Origin: Copromyces sp. CBS 386.78
Taxonomy: Eukaryota > Ascomycota > Sordariomycetes > Sordariales > Sordariaceae
Assembly (NCBI GenBank): GCA_030685235.1
Contig: MU839092.1
Span: 494,734 to 558,733 of the forward strand
DNA: 64,000 nucleotides
Direction of reading: 5' to 3'
Below are positions 22,366 through 34,183 of the stretch, in pieces. The position numbers were made by a program, and so were the translations under genes. How positions within the stretch are numbered: the stretch's first letter is position 1; each line of letters begins with the position of its first letter. Below the pieces are notes generated by a model. That model saw only the letters and a program-made list of their open reading frames with translations. It was not told the DNA's origin and made no database searches.

Positions 22366-25300
22366 TGCGATTGGAGTGTGAGGTCACAAAAGCCACCCAG
22401 GCCGGGATCAATGTGTGTAGAATAGGTGTACAGGAACGCATGGAGAAACAACAAAGAGGAAGAGAACGAGGAGGCTCCCAGAAGGGGGTTTTGTAGGGTA
22501 TTCATGGTGCAATGACAGGTTCATCTCGACCGTGGTATGACCGATATCAGAAGCTTAACGTGAAAGACATGAATAACCAGAACATGGAAGGTCCCGTATC
22601 AGGTCAAACAGGTCAAGCCCCCCGGGATCGGATAAGCCAAGTCGGCCACATATCGTGGCCACAGCCATGAGCCAGGGGAGGAAAAAGGATGACACGGCAA
22701 CATGGCATTGATCACGGCAAGACAAACTCGATGCCGCCAAATTAGGACGACAGTAAAATGGACGCGTTTCGTTTTGTTTTGCGGGAGTGTAGGCTCCGGC
22801 ATGCGAGTTTGTGCTCACCGCTACTGAAGCCATGCTTCGTGTTTCCTCTCGTGCTGATAAGAGAAACACACACCCTTTTTGAGGGCGTATGCGAGGGAGA
22901 GCGGTACGTACCTGGTCAGAACTTTGCTTGACAAAGTCGAGATTATCCGCCTAGGCAGATAAAGGAATTGGCAAGTTCAGAGTAGCACAGATACTTGCGC
23001 TTAGGTGCCGGTGCTGGGGCGACAGGTATCCGTGTGTATGAGGACCTGTGCTAATTCGAGAAGATCACAGGCGTCGGTATGGCGACGCTGTGATGCTGTG
23101 ATGCTGCTCGCTGGCGGGGCGATAGATGAAGGGTACCTGGAGGGGTAAGGAACAAAGCGAGATGCAACGGTCCAGCGATAAGGGTAAATTTGTCTCGGAA
23201 GTTTCGAGGGACAAAGAGGACGAGTGTGAAAAGCAGTCAAGGGTATTTTGTTGACAGCAGTGCCTAGATTCCTGTTGGCCTGTTAGAACGCGGCTTTGAA
23301 GTGACTGACGAGATAACACGATGAGCATTGTGAAAGGAATTGTGTGCTCGTTGGCCAGGAGCTCTCAGAGTGGTGGGCCACTCAAACAGCTGCTTTCCAT
23401 GGCGGATTGGCAAAGTTCCCAATCCATCTCCAATCCCTCTTTCCTGACCGACTCATCCCTTCCGTCTGGCCGCCAATGGGGGACGCTGACAGGATTCGAA
23501 TGAGGATCGGGGGAGGTTGCAACCAGAGAAGAAGCAGCCCGGGTACGAAATCTGCGTGTTCCATAGTACAGATGATACCAGGATTCATCCCAACATCCAG
23601 AGATACGGGACTCTGCTTTGCACGCCAGATATCACCTCGAGCAAGAAACTCGGGCAACACGCGGCCTTGGCATCCCAGCCTTCCTCGGCGGAATATAATG
23701 CGAGCTTCCGCCTTGCCGCGCAACGGCTGAATTCCCAACAGATAAGGGATATAGGGGCAGGGAAGAATATTCGGACGGTGGTGGGACAGGATGACAAGAT
23801 CCAGGGGAGATGGGTATCTCGAGGGACGTGGAATTGTGTTTGGAAGGGCAGTGTAGTGGTTGCAGCGGCAATGGTCGCAAACCGTGCTGAGTGGTTCAGG
23901 GGTGTCCCAAGTAAAACATCGATTCTTGTCGACGTCACCCAAGGGTAATTGCTAGTGTTATAGAGGTATTCACCCTGACATCTCCGCCGAGGGCATCTTT
24001 CCAGGTAAAAAGGGAAGACAATGCCACCTACCAAAATGGACCGCTGAGTGAGGATATTCGGCCGAGTCTGTTGCACAGAGACAAGACCGGTTTGTTTGTT
24101 TGGCTGGAATACAGCTAGGGGGTTCGTCGGTTGGCGGGTTGATATGGAGGTGTTAGTTGAACCGAATCCGCCGTTACGAGAATGGAACAACAGGCCAAAG
24201 GCTTTTAACAAAAGCTGACAGAAGAGGGCCTGGAGTTGTTGACCTTTGATCGAGGGATGAAGAGTATGTATTAAGTATAGTCTTTGATCTCAAGCCCTGT
24301 AACTGTTGGCTGACGGGGAGGGCGTCCCAACGCTCTTTATATGTTCTGCACAATTCCGGCTTGTTGGCTTGACCCATTGATCCATGTTGTTGCAACAAGT
24401 GACCTCTGGAGTAGTTGGGGTTGGCAACTTACCAGGATCGATGGAAGCTATGGGCCGTGATGGACCCGACCGACATTGTCAGAAATTTTGCAATGCTGCA
24501 GCCATGTTGCGAGGATCGTGGACTTGGCTAGAGAGGTCCGGGTAGCGAAAGTAACTCCCAGGTACCTTCCTGACTGTCTTCACGATGTGCCATGTCGTCA
24601 GGAAGGAATGGATGAGTTGCGAACTCTTTCCCCAGAAGTGGAATCCAAAAGAGTCCCAATGAGTGTTTGGGTACAGGTACGTACCCAGAACCCCCTAGTT
24701 GTGGGCCTTTCCTCGCTGTGCTCGCCAACCGAATTCGCCGGACTGCACACCTAAGCCTGATCGGGAAGTTGCTGGCCTGTGCTGATTGGGTCACAGGATC
24801 GGTACCTGGGCAGAAGGCCGGGGTTTCCCTCGTTGCTATTTGCAGTCAAAGGTACGGGGTACGTACCTCTCCTCAGTGGGCACCCCTTCTCCTTCCCCAG
24901 AAAAGCGGCTATTCGAGGTTTTCCAGTTTGTTAGCGTTAACAATTATCTGGCTTTCATTCTCTCTTTCGTATTGCTGGTCAATGTCGCCATCCAATTCAT
25001 CGCCGAGAAAAACCTTTGAACCGAAGCCGTCGTGACTCCTCTTTGTGCCCCTTCTGCCGTCTTCACTTTCATCAACGCCCGCAACTCTTTCGTGCGGTAT
25101 AGCGCTTCCACTTGCTATGAGAATCCGTGGCCATGTTCATGTTATACCGGTAAGCGACTTCCATACGAGAGCACCCCTGAGCATTGATGCTTGTCAAGAG
25201 GTCAACTGGTCGAGTATTTTTCTCCAAAAAAGCAAAACATTGCAGACACGGTTCACCACGATTTTCCCGCTTCTCACCAAAGCATGAACCGAACGACCAT

Positions 25301-27873
25301 TGGGGGGGATCGTCCATCGAGCACGTTCTGGAAGCAAGCGTTCAGGTTTTCTGGTGCAGTTTGCCCCGTTGGTACCCAGTGTCGTAATGTACACCGTGCG
25401 AAGCTGGATGTCGTTGGTGGGGATCACGACATTCGCCTCTCAGCTTTTAGGGTGCTCGGTGGGCAGCTGGGAAAGGAGACAAAGAGGTACCTCTACAGTA
25501 TTCGATGCTTCGTATCCCGGATTCTCTGCTGGATATGGCAGCTGGACGGGAAGAGATTTTTGCATCGCATGCAGCCCTGTAGAAGCACTATACCGGAGTG
25601 AGATGGAAGCAGACTTAGACAGTAGGTGGTGCTGACGGTGGATTTCGTCAACATCGATCATGTTGTGTGACGGCGTGCTTCTTTACCGCCTCTTGGCTTG
25701 GCCATTGAGAATTCAGCGAGCCAAGAAACGCTTACTGGCATCATGGCCGTGTATACTGGCCTCATCGGTGTTCTGGGGCCTCGAAAATCGTCGTCAAATT
25801 GCGAAAACTCTTTTAACTGTGGCCGAAGAGGTTTTAAACAAAGTTGGTCCCGTGATGGCCCCCAGTACGTAAAATTGGAGAAGTTGGAGCTCCCTGGTGG
25901 CCTGTACTCCGCGATTCGGCTCCGTTGGAATAGTCGGGACCCACGGCGGCTGCTGAGTGGTTGTCCCGCCGGTTTTCATTACCCCCAGCTTTTCCAAAAA
26001 CCGTACTTGTTTAGGCCAGTCCGTGTGCGCTGGAGACGCCATCAAGTAATCTGGGGGTAATGAAAACTATCTGGAGCTCGATCTCGACTGTTCTGACGTC
26101 GCACGGGATCCTGGAGTTGGTTCTCATTGCAGGACTAAGCCCAAAACTTGCGCACTTGGTATGGAGTCGACGAGGTTCAGTATGGGGATCTCCGCCTACC
26201 ACGAGTCTCTTTCTAGGCTTGACCGCTGATGTGCCGTAACGGGCCCCGGGGATCACGACAGCCTCTGACCTTCCGGATCGCCTACCGAGTAGAGGCAAGT
26301 GTTGCCCCTGGTGACACCGTCGTTTCCGAGCTGCGAGCTGCGCTTACGGGAGGGCTGGCGGAAACCATTGGGGCTGCTGTCAGGGACGAAAGTTCTGTTG
26401 ATCTCGTGCCTTTTCGACAGGCTTGACAGGGCGCTGTGAAATTCGACCAAAACAGACCTGACAGGTCACGGGAGCTTGGCTTCAAGGAACTTTTGGCCGG
26501 CCGTTGGCATTTGTCCAATCTCGCCAAGCCAATCCAGGCTTTTTCCCCAGACCCAACATCCTGGCCCGCCAATCTCAAGTTTCCAACTGCTCATATTCAG
26601 ACTTCAGGTTCCCCTGGCTCTGAGACAGCTTCTCAATGTTGAGAAAACGTACAGCTCAGCTCCGTGTCCGACACGAAACGAGACGGAGAGCACCGCCACG
26701 GGTCGAATCCACAACGTTCAAGCATGCTACCGGGAGTCCGAGACACAAATGAGCAATGAACAAGCGATCCTCCTCGTGTCTCATTGTCCATACCGTTGCC
26801 TCATTCAAGCTTTGCTCAGCTGATCAAAGACTTAATTTCCCACGGTAGACATTCCGATCTGCTGATCTACCCGAGAGAACCGTCGTGGGTGTGGCTTACG
26901 GTGTGTACCCCTAAAGAGTCAATCACCTTTGACGTCTCGTTTGTTGAGTTTGTCGAGCCTTTAATGAGTTCAGGTACCGTAAAGTCCCTTTTCCAAAACG
27001 TTCTGACCATGAAAAGCATGCATGTACCGGCAACCTGTTCTCATACCCAAGAACAATGCTGCCCGCATATTACGGACTCCCCGGGCCTTCGGGAGCAATC
27101 GCTACAACTTCAACTTTCTGCGAAGTGCGAACAGGTCCTGAATCGCGCTCGCACTTTCTCACATTGCGGCGCCACCGATGATGCACCTATTGCGGAATGT
27201 GGAGACGATGACGCTGATGCTGTGGAGAGGTGAGGGCTTCGGATTCCAGCTTGGCTCTCGAGTTCACGAGACTTGAACACTCGCATGTTGAAGTTTGCGT
27301 GCATTGAACGCAGTGCTTGACGTTTCCATAGAGTTGGAGGTGATCGTTAGGTGCCTCTCCTGCTGGAGGCAGGTGTTGACCGTTGAATGTCTGGGGTGAG
27401 CGGTGAAACAAACAACTGCAAAGCTGCGGACTGGTGCCTCTTGCATGAGAAGTCATCACGTGGGTTTCATATCCCCTCATCGAACAGTCGTCTCTTGCAG
27501 ACCGGCGGGCGGGAGGTTTTGACACTTTGACAACTGACAGCGTTCCATTCTGAGATCGGGGGACGGGAAAATTGATGGAGACGGGATTCTTTTTTTGGGT
27601 TCAGGCTTTGGAGGTCGGTCCCACACCACCGTTCAGGAGTCCCGTCAGTCCGTCACAAACGACGGGAACAGTTGGTGCGGGACGGTGAGGGGCACCCACG
27701 GGCCACGCCAGCCGATGGCAGCGGGAAAGGTGGGGCATGTCGTTTCCTCCCGTCTTTAAGAAAAGACGATTGGACCCTCCACTATCGATAGCGATGATGC
27801 AAGAGCCTCACACAACTTCATGACCCACCAACAACGACAACCATCCCACCAACTCACCCACCAAGTGGAAAAC
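22366..27873. other. Large gene-free spacer, GDH / kynureninase divergent region
   Basis: This 5.5-kb spacer lies between two divergent starts. The GDH promoter and leader occupy the first several hundred bases, and the kynureninase promoter the last. Many short frames exist on both strands (the longest are 208 codons, minus, 23585-24211, and 149 codons, plus, 26784-27233). None has a domain, splice pattern or composition suggesting a gene. It holds scattered GGTACGTACC-type motifs and the inverted repeat at 25972-26067. A long intergenic span next to a metabolically regulated gene could hold distant regulatory sites or an unrecognised non-coding RNA. Confidence 0.45.
25972..26067. repeat. 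Perfect 17-bp inverted repeat with 62-nt spacer
   Basis: GTTTTCATTACCCCCAG at 25972-25988 is exactly complementary to 26051-26067. The pairing stops abruptly on both sides, and the 62 bases between show no further obvious pairing. It could fold as a stem-loop in either strand's transcript, or be the ends of a tiny insertion. I see no flanking target duplication that settles this. Confidence 0.7.
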
Positions 27874-29425
27874 ATGAGTACTACAGCGGTTCAAGACGCC
27901 CGGAAGCAGGCCGAGGCTCTGGACAATGAGGACGACATCGCCTTCACCCGCGACGAGTTCAACATCCCAACCAAGGCCCAAATAGCGAGCTCCCGCTTGG
28001 CCGACTCTCACCCAGGTTTGATCGCCAACCATGAACAATCGCTGAGGCTCACCAAGATGGGGGCTAATGCTCGGTTCTAGCCGCCTTGCCAGCGTTCGAG
28101 GATGATGCCCAGTCCATCTACCTCTGCGGCAATTCGCTGGGTGTGCAACCCAAGAGGACCGTCACCCGTCTCAATCAGTATCTCACCACATGGGCCACTC
28201 AAGGAGTGCAAGGCCATTTCAAGCCCCTTGAAGAGTCCCCTCTTCCGACGTGGCTTGATGCCGATGCCAAAGCTGCAGAGCTTATTGCGCCCATCGTTGG
28301 TGCCGACGTGTCCGAGGTGGCTGTTATGCAGACCCTTACTGCCAACATCCACCTTCTGATGTCTGCCTTTTACCGCCCCGATGTCAATGGTCGTCACAAG
28401 GTCATTCTGGAGAACAAGGCTTTCCCTAGTGATCATGTAAACAACCCCTCCTATCCGGCGCCAATGTCAGACTGGCAGTGGGATGGCTGACATAATAATT
28501 CTAGTTCGCGGTCGAGACTCAGATCCGCCATCATGGCTTGTCGACTGAAAAGTCCATGGTTTTGATAGACTCATCGTCCAAGGACAACATCATCTCCACC
28601 GAAGAAATCTTGTCCGTAATTTCGGCTCATGCTGGCACCACAGCTCTCCTCCTGCTCCCTGGTATCCAGTACTACACTGGTCAGCTGCTTGGCATTCCCG
28701 CCATCACAGCGTTTGCCCAAAAGCACGGCATCTTCGTCATCTGGGATCTCGCCCACGCGGTAGGTAACGTGCCACTATATCTCCATGACTGGGGAGTGGA
28801 TGCGGCGGCTTGGTGCAGCTACAAGTATCTCAACGGCGGCCCTGGATGTATCGGTGGTCTGTTCGTCCACACCAACAACAGCGTCGTGACCAAGGAGATC
28901 ACGGACGAGAAGCCGGAGGAGGGCTACAACAACCGCCTTGCCGGCTGGTGGGGCAACGACAAGAAGACGAGGTTTGCCATGGCCAACAAGTTCCACCCCG
29001 TGGCCGGTGCGGCCGGCTTCCAGTTGAGCAACCCTAGCATTCTGGACATCACCAGCCTGAACGCCTCCTTGGAGATCTTCCAGGAGGCTGGCGGCATGGA
29101 GGCGCTGAGGAGCAAATCCCTCAAGCTGACCAACTTCCTCGAAGCCACTCTCGGCCAGATGAAGGAGGCAGATCGAGCACACTTCCGCATCATCACCCCT
29201 TCCAAGCCAGAGGACAGAGGCGCCCAGCTGAGTCTCATGCTCTCCGACGGGCTCCTAGATACCGTCATGAAGGAGCTCGAGGCGCGCGGAGTTATCGTTG
29301 ACGAGCGAAGGCCCAATGTCATCCGGGTCGCACCGGCTCCGTTGTATAACACATTTAGCGACTGCGTACAGTTTGTGGAGGCCTTTTCGGCGGCGCTGGA
29401 GGTGGCCACCAAGCGCGCACTTTAA
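27874..29425 (+). CDS. BNA5: Kynureninase
   Basis: PLP-dependent hydrolase that cleaves kynurenine and 3-hydroxykynurenine to anthranilate or 3-hydroxyanthranilate plus alanine, in tryptophan breakdown and de novo NAD synthesis. Exons 27874-28015, 28081-28436 and 28505-29425 give 472 residues. Family landmarks are [13 protein letters not shown] near the N-terminus, the FPSDHFAVETQ junction formed by splicing, and [24 protein letters not shown] before the PLP-lysine motif [11 protein letters not shown]. Further on are AGWWG and [10 protein letters not shown]. An in-frame ATG at 27820 would add 18 residues; I preferred 27874 because it has A at -3. The first intron has an unusual donor (GTTTGA), but the frame through it is well supported. 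Confidence 0.95.
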
Positions 29426-32094
29426 GTGGCTAGTTCTAAGCCTTAGACTTCGCTCGTGTATACAAAGCCACATGCTCCCCTATGTTTTTCCTCGCGCCTG
29501 CCCCCGAATCTGTGAATAATGGAAACTTAAATCTGACCAGTCGGGCAAGTTGTTGCAGAACCCATGCAGATTTAGTCGACCCCGCAAATGATGAGCAAGT
29601 GAGAGACGGGTTCCAACTGTTCGGGAACCGCGCGTGGCTTGAAGTTGCTCGGACGGGTATTGCATCCGGATGCTTGGGCATTGGAACGAGAAGCAGGAGA
29701 TCCCGGTGAGCACACCGAGCACATGGACAGACAGCCTTACGTTTCTGTAATGCATGCTATTGGTCGCTAGGTATGTTCAGGAACGCTATACAGGTGTTTC
29801 AGTCAAGTTCATGCCGTGCCATGTCTCGGTACAGACCATTACCATTGACCAACTGCCACATTCGGTATTCGAGTTTCCTCCCCTTGTCGGTCTATTATTC
29901 TCTGATTCTCGGTTCGAAATCAGACCAAGCACGCTTTTCAGGTAAACCATTCTTCCAGTGTCTCAGAAGCTTCAGTCAAGTTTCACTGTTGTCATGAGGC
30001 TAGATGCGGACGATTCCAACGCAAGAGACCAGCTACGACAGTGCTGCTCCTTTCCTCAGTAATCCCCAAACCATGAAGATTTCATATACTCAAGCAACTT
30101 TCCTAGCACCACAAACAGGAACATCATACACCGATGAAACGAACTGCCAGAAGCTACAATGATGAGGCGGTCCCTGCGTGAACTCTACTAGTCTACCCTA
30201 CTAGTCTAGAGCTGCTGTCCCGAAAGCTCGTCCTTGTTTAATTGCCGACTCTTACATACCCTCAAGCGGCCGCCGTTCTTTATCCAACAAGAACTCAGGA
30301 ATCACAAACCCAGTCATCATTGTCATCATACTTAAATAGGTACTTACGATGGCGCAACTCTGTATGTTCCATTCGCAACTCGCATCTTAGCCAACAGAAC
30401 TGACTGACCAGATGGCCCAGTCAAGAAGCGACGACATGATCGACGGATGGAAATTGACATGATCACATGTGCTAGGATTTTGGACCTCCGTAGTCCGCAC
30501 GGCACAGAGCTGTCATAAGCCATAGAGATGACGACACTAGGAGACATAGGATTCGCTTGTACGGCTTGATTTAACTTTCGTATCGTCAAACTCATTGACG
30601 ACCTTGCCATCAATTCCCAGAAGATAAGAACAAGACTTAGAAGAAAAGAAGGGTCGTAGTCGAAGACCCGTTGTCGAAGATTGTTGTCAATATCCCATGG
30701 TCGTAGCAGTAGTAGGACCGTGAGGTCCCACGACATTAGTTGTGTATCTCTATCTGTACCCCAAGTCCCTTCTCTTCGGACACGAACCCCCTAACCGAGC
30801 GAAGACGCGGAGTAAATTAAGTAATGGCATGGTAAAAGCTACACTTTTCCGGTCACTTGGATTCGGCGTGGCAGTAAAAGGGAAAACGAGAGCCAAGAAG
30901 AGATCGGGGAGAAAAGTACATCAGGATAAGCTCCGCACTCTTGATCGAAGTTGGTTCCCCCTTGTCGTGTCTACCCTAGTGGCACCCAACCGCCATTTTT
31001 GGCCTTTCCGTACCATACCTACGTACGTAATGGACCCGGATGTAGATAGTTAGTTAGCTGGAGTGGTGTAACGAACATTGAAGTCCATGTGGGCATTGTT
31101 GATCTCCAACTCGTGTCGTGGCGGGAAGTGAGAGGTTTCCAGTGTCTTATGGCCGTTGTGCTCCGGATGACCTAGTTAGGTTATGGCGAGTGCCTGGGAG
31201 GTGGTTGTGTCCCATGGAAGACAACCCTTGATGCATGGATCAAGCAAGATCCAAGTGTCTTCAGCAGTAGTGAATGGATGAGTGGGTGTAGTCAATAACT
31301 AGGAAGCCCAGAGGACATGGTCAATATTAAACTGTATTGTTATATCTCGTGAGGAATATGATTCCGCAGTGTTCATGCGAGCTTTACGTCTTGCACACTG
31401 AACCAATGACATCAGTGAGAAAGATCAAGACCAGGGGAAACACGGAGAGGTCAACATGAACAAGAACGACCATCTCTGAGTTTTGGCGGCTTGCCCACTT
31501 TTGTCTATTTTCAAGACGTATTCTGGCATGCACTGTCTTTACGGGACAAGGAGAATGGAGTCGTCGCTGATGGTTCTATGTGAGACAGCTCATCAGCCTA
31601 ACCTCTTGATCCAGCCTGACATCCGTCTTGAAGGTCAGAACTGATGAGGCCAAGTCGGGTGGTAGAAGCGGGCAACGTGCCTGTTCTCCGGCATCAGTTC
31701 GCACAACATCTTTCAAAACGAAACAACTGCAGCGTGCTCAGCTTGGTCAAGATGGTCTGGTGTCATTTCATATCTTCTGTCCGTGCATGTGCTGTCCCAT
31801 ATCCCAGAGACAAACAAAAAGACAAGGGGCCAACAAAGGCTTTCCTCATCACAACGCCGTTCCCGTCCGTTGTTTTTGTATGTGTGCCCGGTGGTAGTAG
31901 ATGCCTGGTTTTCGTAGTATGTGCCTTGACAAGCAAGCCGCGTTTGTATTTTCACTAGCCTGGATTGGTTGCTAGCAGAAAACCCGCTGACCAAAGAAAG
32001 CAGAACCCATTTCCCGTTGAGACCGCCTTGAGATGCTCCCAAAATCACACATGACGAAAAAAGTGCCCCCTTATGACGATGAAGACAGGAAGAT
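29426..32094. other. Spacer between convergent kynureninase and L32 genes
   Basis: This 2.7-kb spacer lies between two 3' ends. No coding region is supported; the largest open frames (about 130 codons at 30344-30736, minus) have no recognisable features. An 11-bp direct repeat, CTACTAGTCTA, occurs at 30185-30195 and 30198-30208. The DNA is moderately AT-rich. Such a long gap between convergent genes could be a relic of a lost gene or transposon, but nothing visible proves it. Confidence 0.45.
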
Positions 32095-33007
32095 TTAGAC
32101 CTCGGTGGTAACCTTGGCCTTGGCGTTGGTGACCTTGACGGACAGCTGCTTGGCGCGAGCGATGATCTCGATGCGCTTGCGGGAAGAGACGTTGTGGGCG
32201 ATCCTGCAGGTGAGCATGTTAGCAACTGTCCACTGATTTCCCCTTGCCCATTGCCTTCGTTTTCCATGGGAGACCGCGAGGGCGGCTCCACGATCTCCAA
32301 TCCGGCTGATGTCCCAGGGGTATGATATCTCAAGGTAACGTACTCAGCAGCGTAGGTCTTGTTGTGCATGAGGAGGAGCTCGACATCCTTGACGTTGCTG
32401 ACGAGGAAAGCCTTGTGGCCGGAGGGCATCATGTGGCGGGTCTTCTTGTTGGAGCCATAGCCGATCTAGAAGCGCGAAGCAAGTCGCGTCTGGTTAGCCA
32501 TTTGATCAATCGAATTTCCCAATCGTTTTCCCAACCACCACCCGCGGAGCGTCTCTCTGTCCGGGGACTTGGGACAATCCAATCCTGCGGTCCCCGTCCA
32601 AGTCCGCCCCGCCTTCCACCAGCACCAGCACCACCACCACCACCACCACGACCGGAATATGGCCAAACGTACCGAGGGCATAGCAAGACTGCCCCTGAAA
32701 CGACGGCGGACGCGGTTATCGATACCCTTGGGTTTGCGCCATGCTGCAGCCACACGCATAAAGCGATCACTCTGGTGGCGCATGAAGCCCTTAGAGCCTG
32801 TTCACCAAAAATTCGTCAATATTCTAGTTCCATTGGTGTTTGTATCGATCTTTCGGGATTTGTATCGGGGAAACGGCGGTGATGGAGTTGTCGGCCCTCA
32901 AGCTCGAGCTAGCGAGGGTTTTCCATTTTTCGTCGGTCGGAGTCGCGGGATTGAGGAAAAAACGTACGCTTCTTAACGATCGGGACGTGCTTCTTGGCGG
33001 CAACCAT
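32095..33007 (-). CDS. rpl32: 60S ribosomal protein L32 (eL32)
   Basis: Component of the cytosolic large ribosomal subunit. Exons on the minus strand are 32968-33007, 32673-32797, 32344-32465 and 32095-32203, which join to 131 residues, the usual length for eL32. The protein reads [14 protein letters not shown], then [22 protein letters not shown], a [15 protein letters not shown] core, [29 protein letters not shown], and a basic end [15 protein letters not shown]. Three introns, the first two over 100 nt, are typical of fungal ribosomal protein genes. The second intron contains a (CAC)n tract at about 32617-32650. A CCCTAA element about 155 bases upstream resembles one before the S18 gene. 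Confidence 0.97.
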
Positions 33008-34183
33008 CTTGAATATGCTGTTAGAATTGCTTCGTTATTGAAGATACGATTGAACGAGGGTGCCTACCTTGACTGTCTGTTATCGAGTGATGGGGGACTG
33101 TTTCGGCGGGCAGCGTCACGGCGGGACCTGGGGAAAAAAATCGAGAAAGTGTAGCTGGTGGGCTTAGGGCTGTGCGAAATTGTTAAGGCGAGGCTTGGAG
33201 CGGGGCTGTGATTGGTCGTATTTTGCGCGTGTGGGTCACCATCTGGGTGGCAGTTGTAAGTCTTGGCAGTCAAGCCGCACCTGGATATGGCGCCCAGCCG
33301 TCTGAGACCATTCACCATCTCAGGAGCTGCCTCTGCGCAGTGCATCTCGCCGGCAACAATTCTATCACCACGACTTATGAGCTGCTCAGATGATTTGGAG
33401 TCTTGTGCGGTATCCGCGATTAATCTTACACAACCACTACGCAACGCATACGTCGCTATTGTTCTTCAGCATTCGTGACCCGGCACTCGACCTTGAATTC
33501 AACCTCCGGAGACCAAGCACGGGGAGGCATGACATGGATCCACTCAGGCGATAATCATCATCGTTTACCGTTCACGCAGCAACGATTTCAGGAACCTTTA
33601 ACAACAAACCGGAAATCCAGTCATTCATTGCGAACCATTGTCAATCAACTTTTATCCATCCGCTATCGTATCGCTGGGTATGAGAATACACACAAAGTCT
33701 ATGTATCAAGTCTAAAAGATAGGGATGATTCTGGGTGGTGGATGGGCAATACTGCTTGACGTCAACAAGCATGCCGCCCCCCTAATGACCGCTCAATGTG
33801 TAAAACGGCCATCGCTTCACGTTGACCAAATCCCTCCAAATCCGCCACGTCCGGTGGCAGTGGGAGCAAATGGCCCGCCGGCTCAGTGATGGAAACTTGC
33901 AGTTCGAGTTGGCTTATCCAACCGGGCAAAGCCATGCTACGGCTGGGTCGCTCCGCAACAGAGCTGTATTAAACCGCAAAAGGTTTGAAGAAAACGGCTA
34001 CTCTGGTCTTGCGTTCTCGGTGCGGCAGCCGGGCGACCGTCGAGTCCTGGACTGTCCCACTCCTTTCCAGCCACCCACGCCGAGTTCGATACTGGGCGCG
34101 TTGTACTCGTTGAGGGATCGATGGCGACGAGCACTTTGCCAATGCTCTAGGTATATAGCACTCCCTACGAAGTGTATATTTCC
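33008..34183. other. L32 promoter and spacer to the DnaJ 3' end
   Basis: The first several hundred bases serve as L32 promoter and leader. TTAGGG at 33164-33169 reads as CCCTAA on the L32 strand. The rest shows no supported gene; a 143-codon frame at 33822-34253 runs over the DnaJ terminal exon and looks fortuitous. Confidence 0.45.

Noticed and set aside
23585..24211. 208-codon minus-strand frame in the large spacer
   Set aside because: No domain, no gene-like composition, and it overlaps several equally long frames on the other strand.
26784..27233. 149-codon plus-strand frame
   Set aside because: No recognisable family, no supporting splice or promoter signals; kept only as a possibility within the spacer finding.
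29905..29930. Second tRNA B-box-like sequence (GGTTCGAAATC)
   Set aside because: The upstream 60 bases do not form D or anticodon arms.
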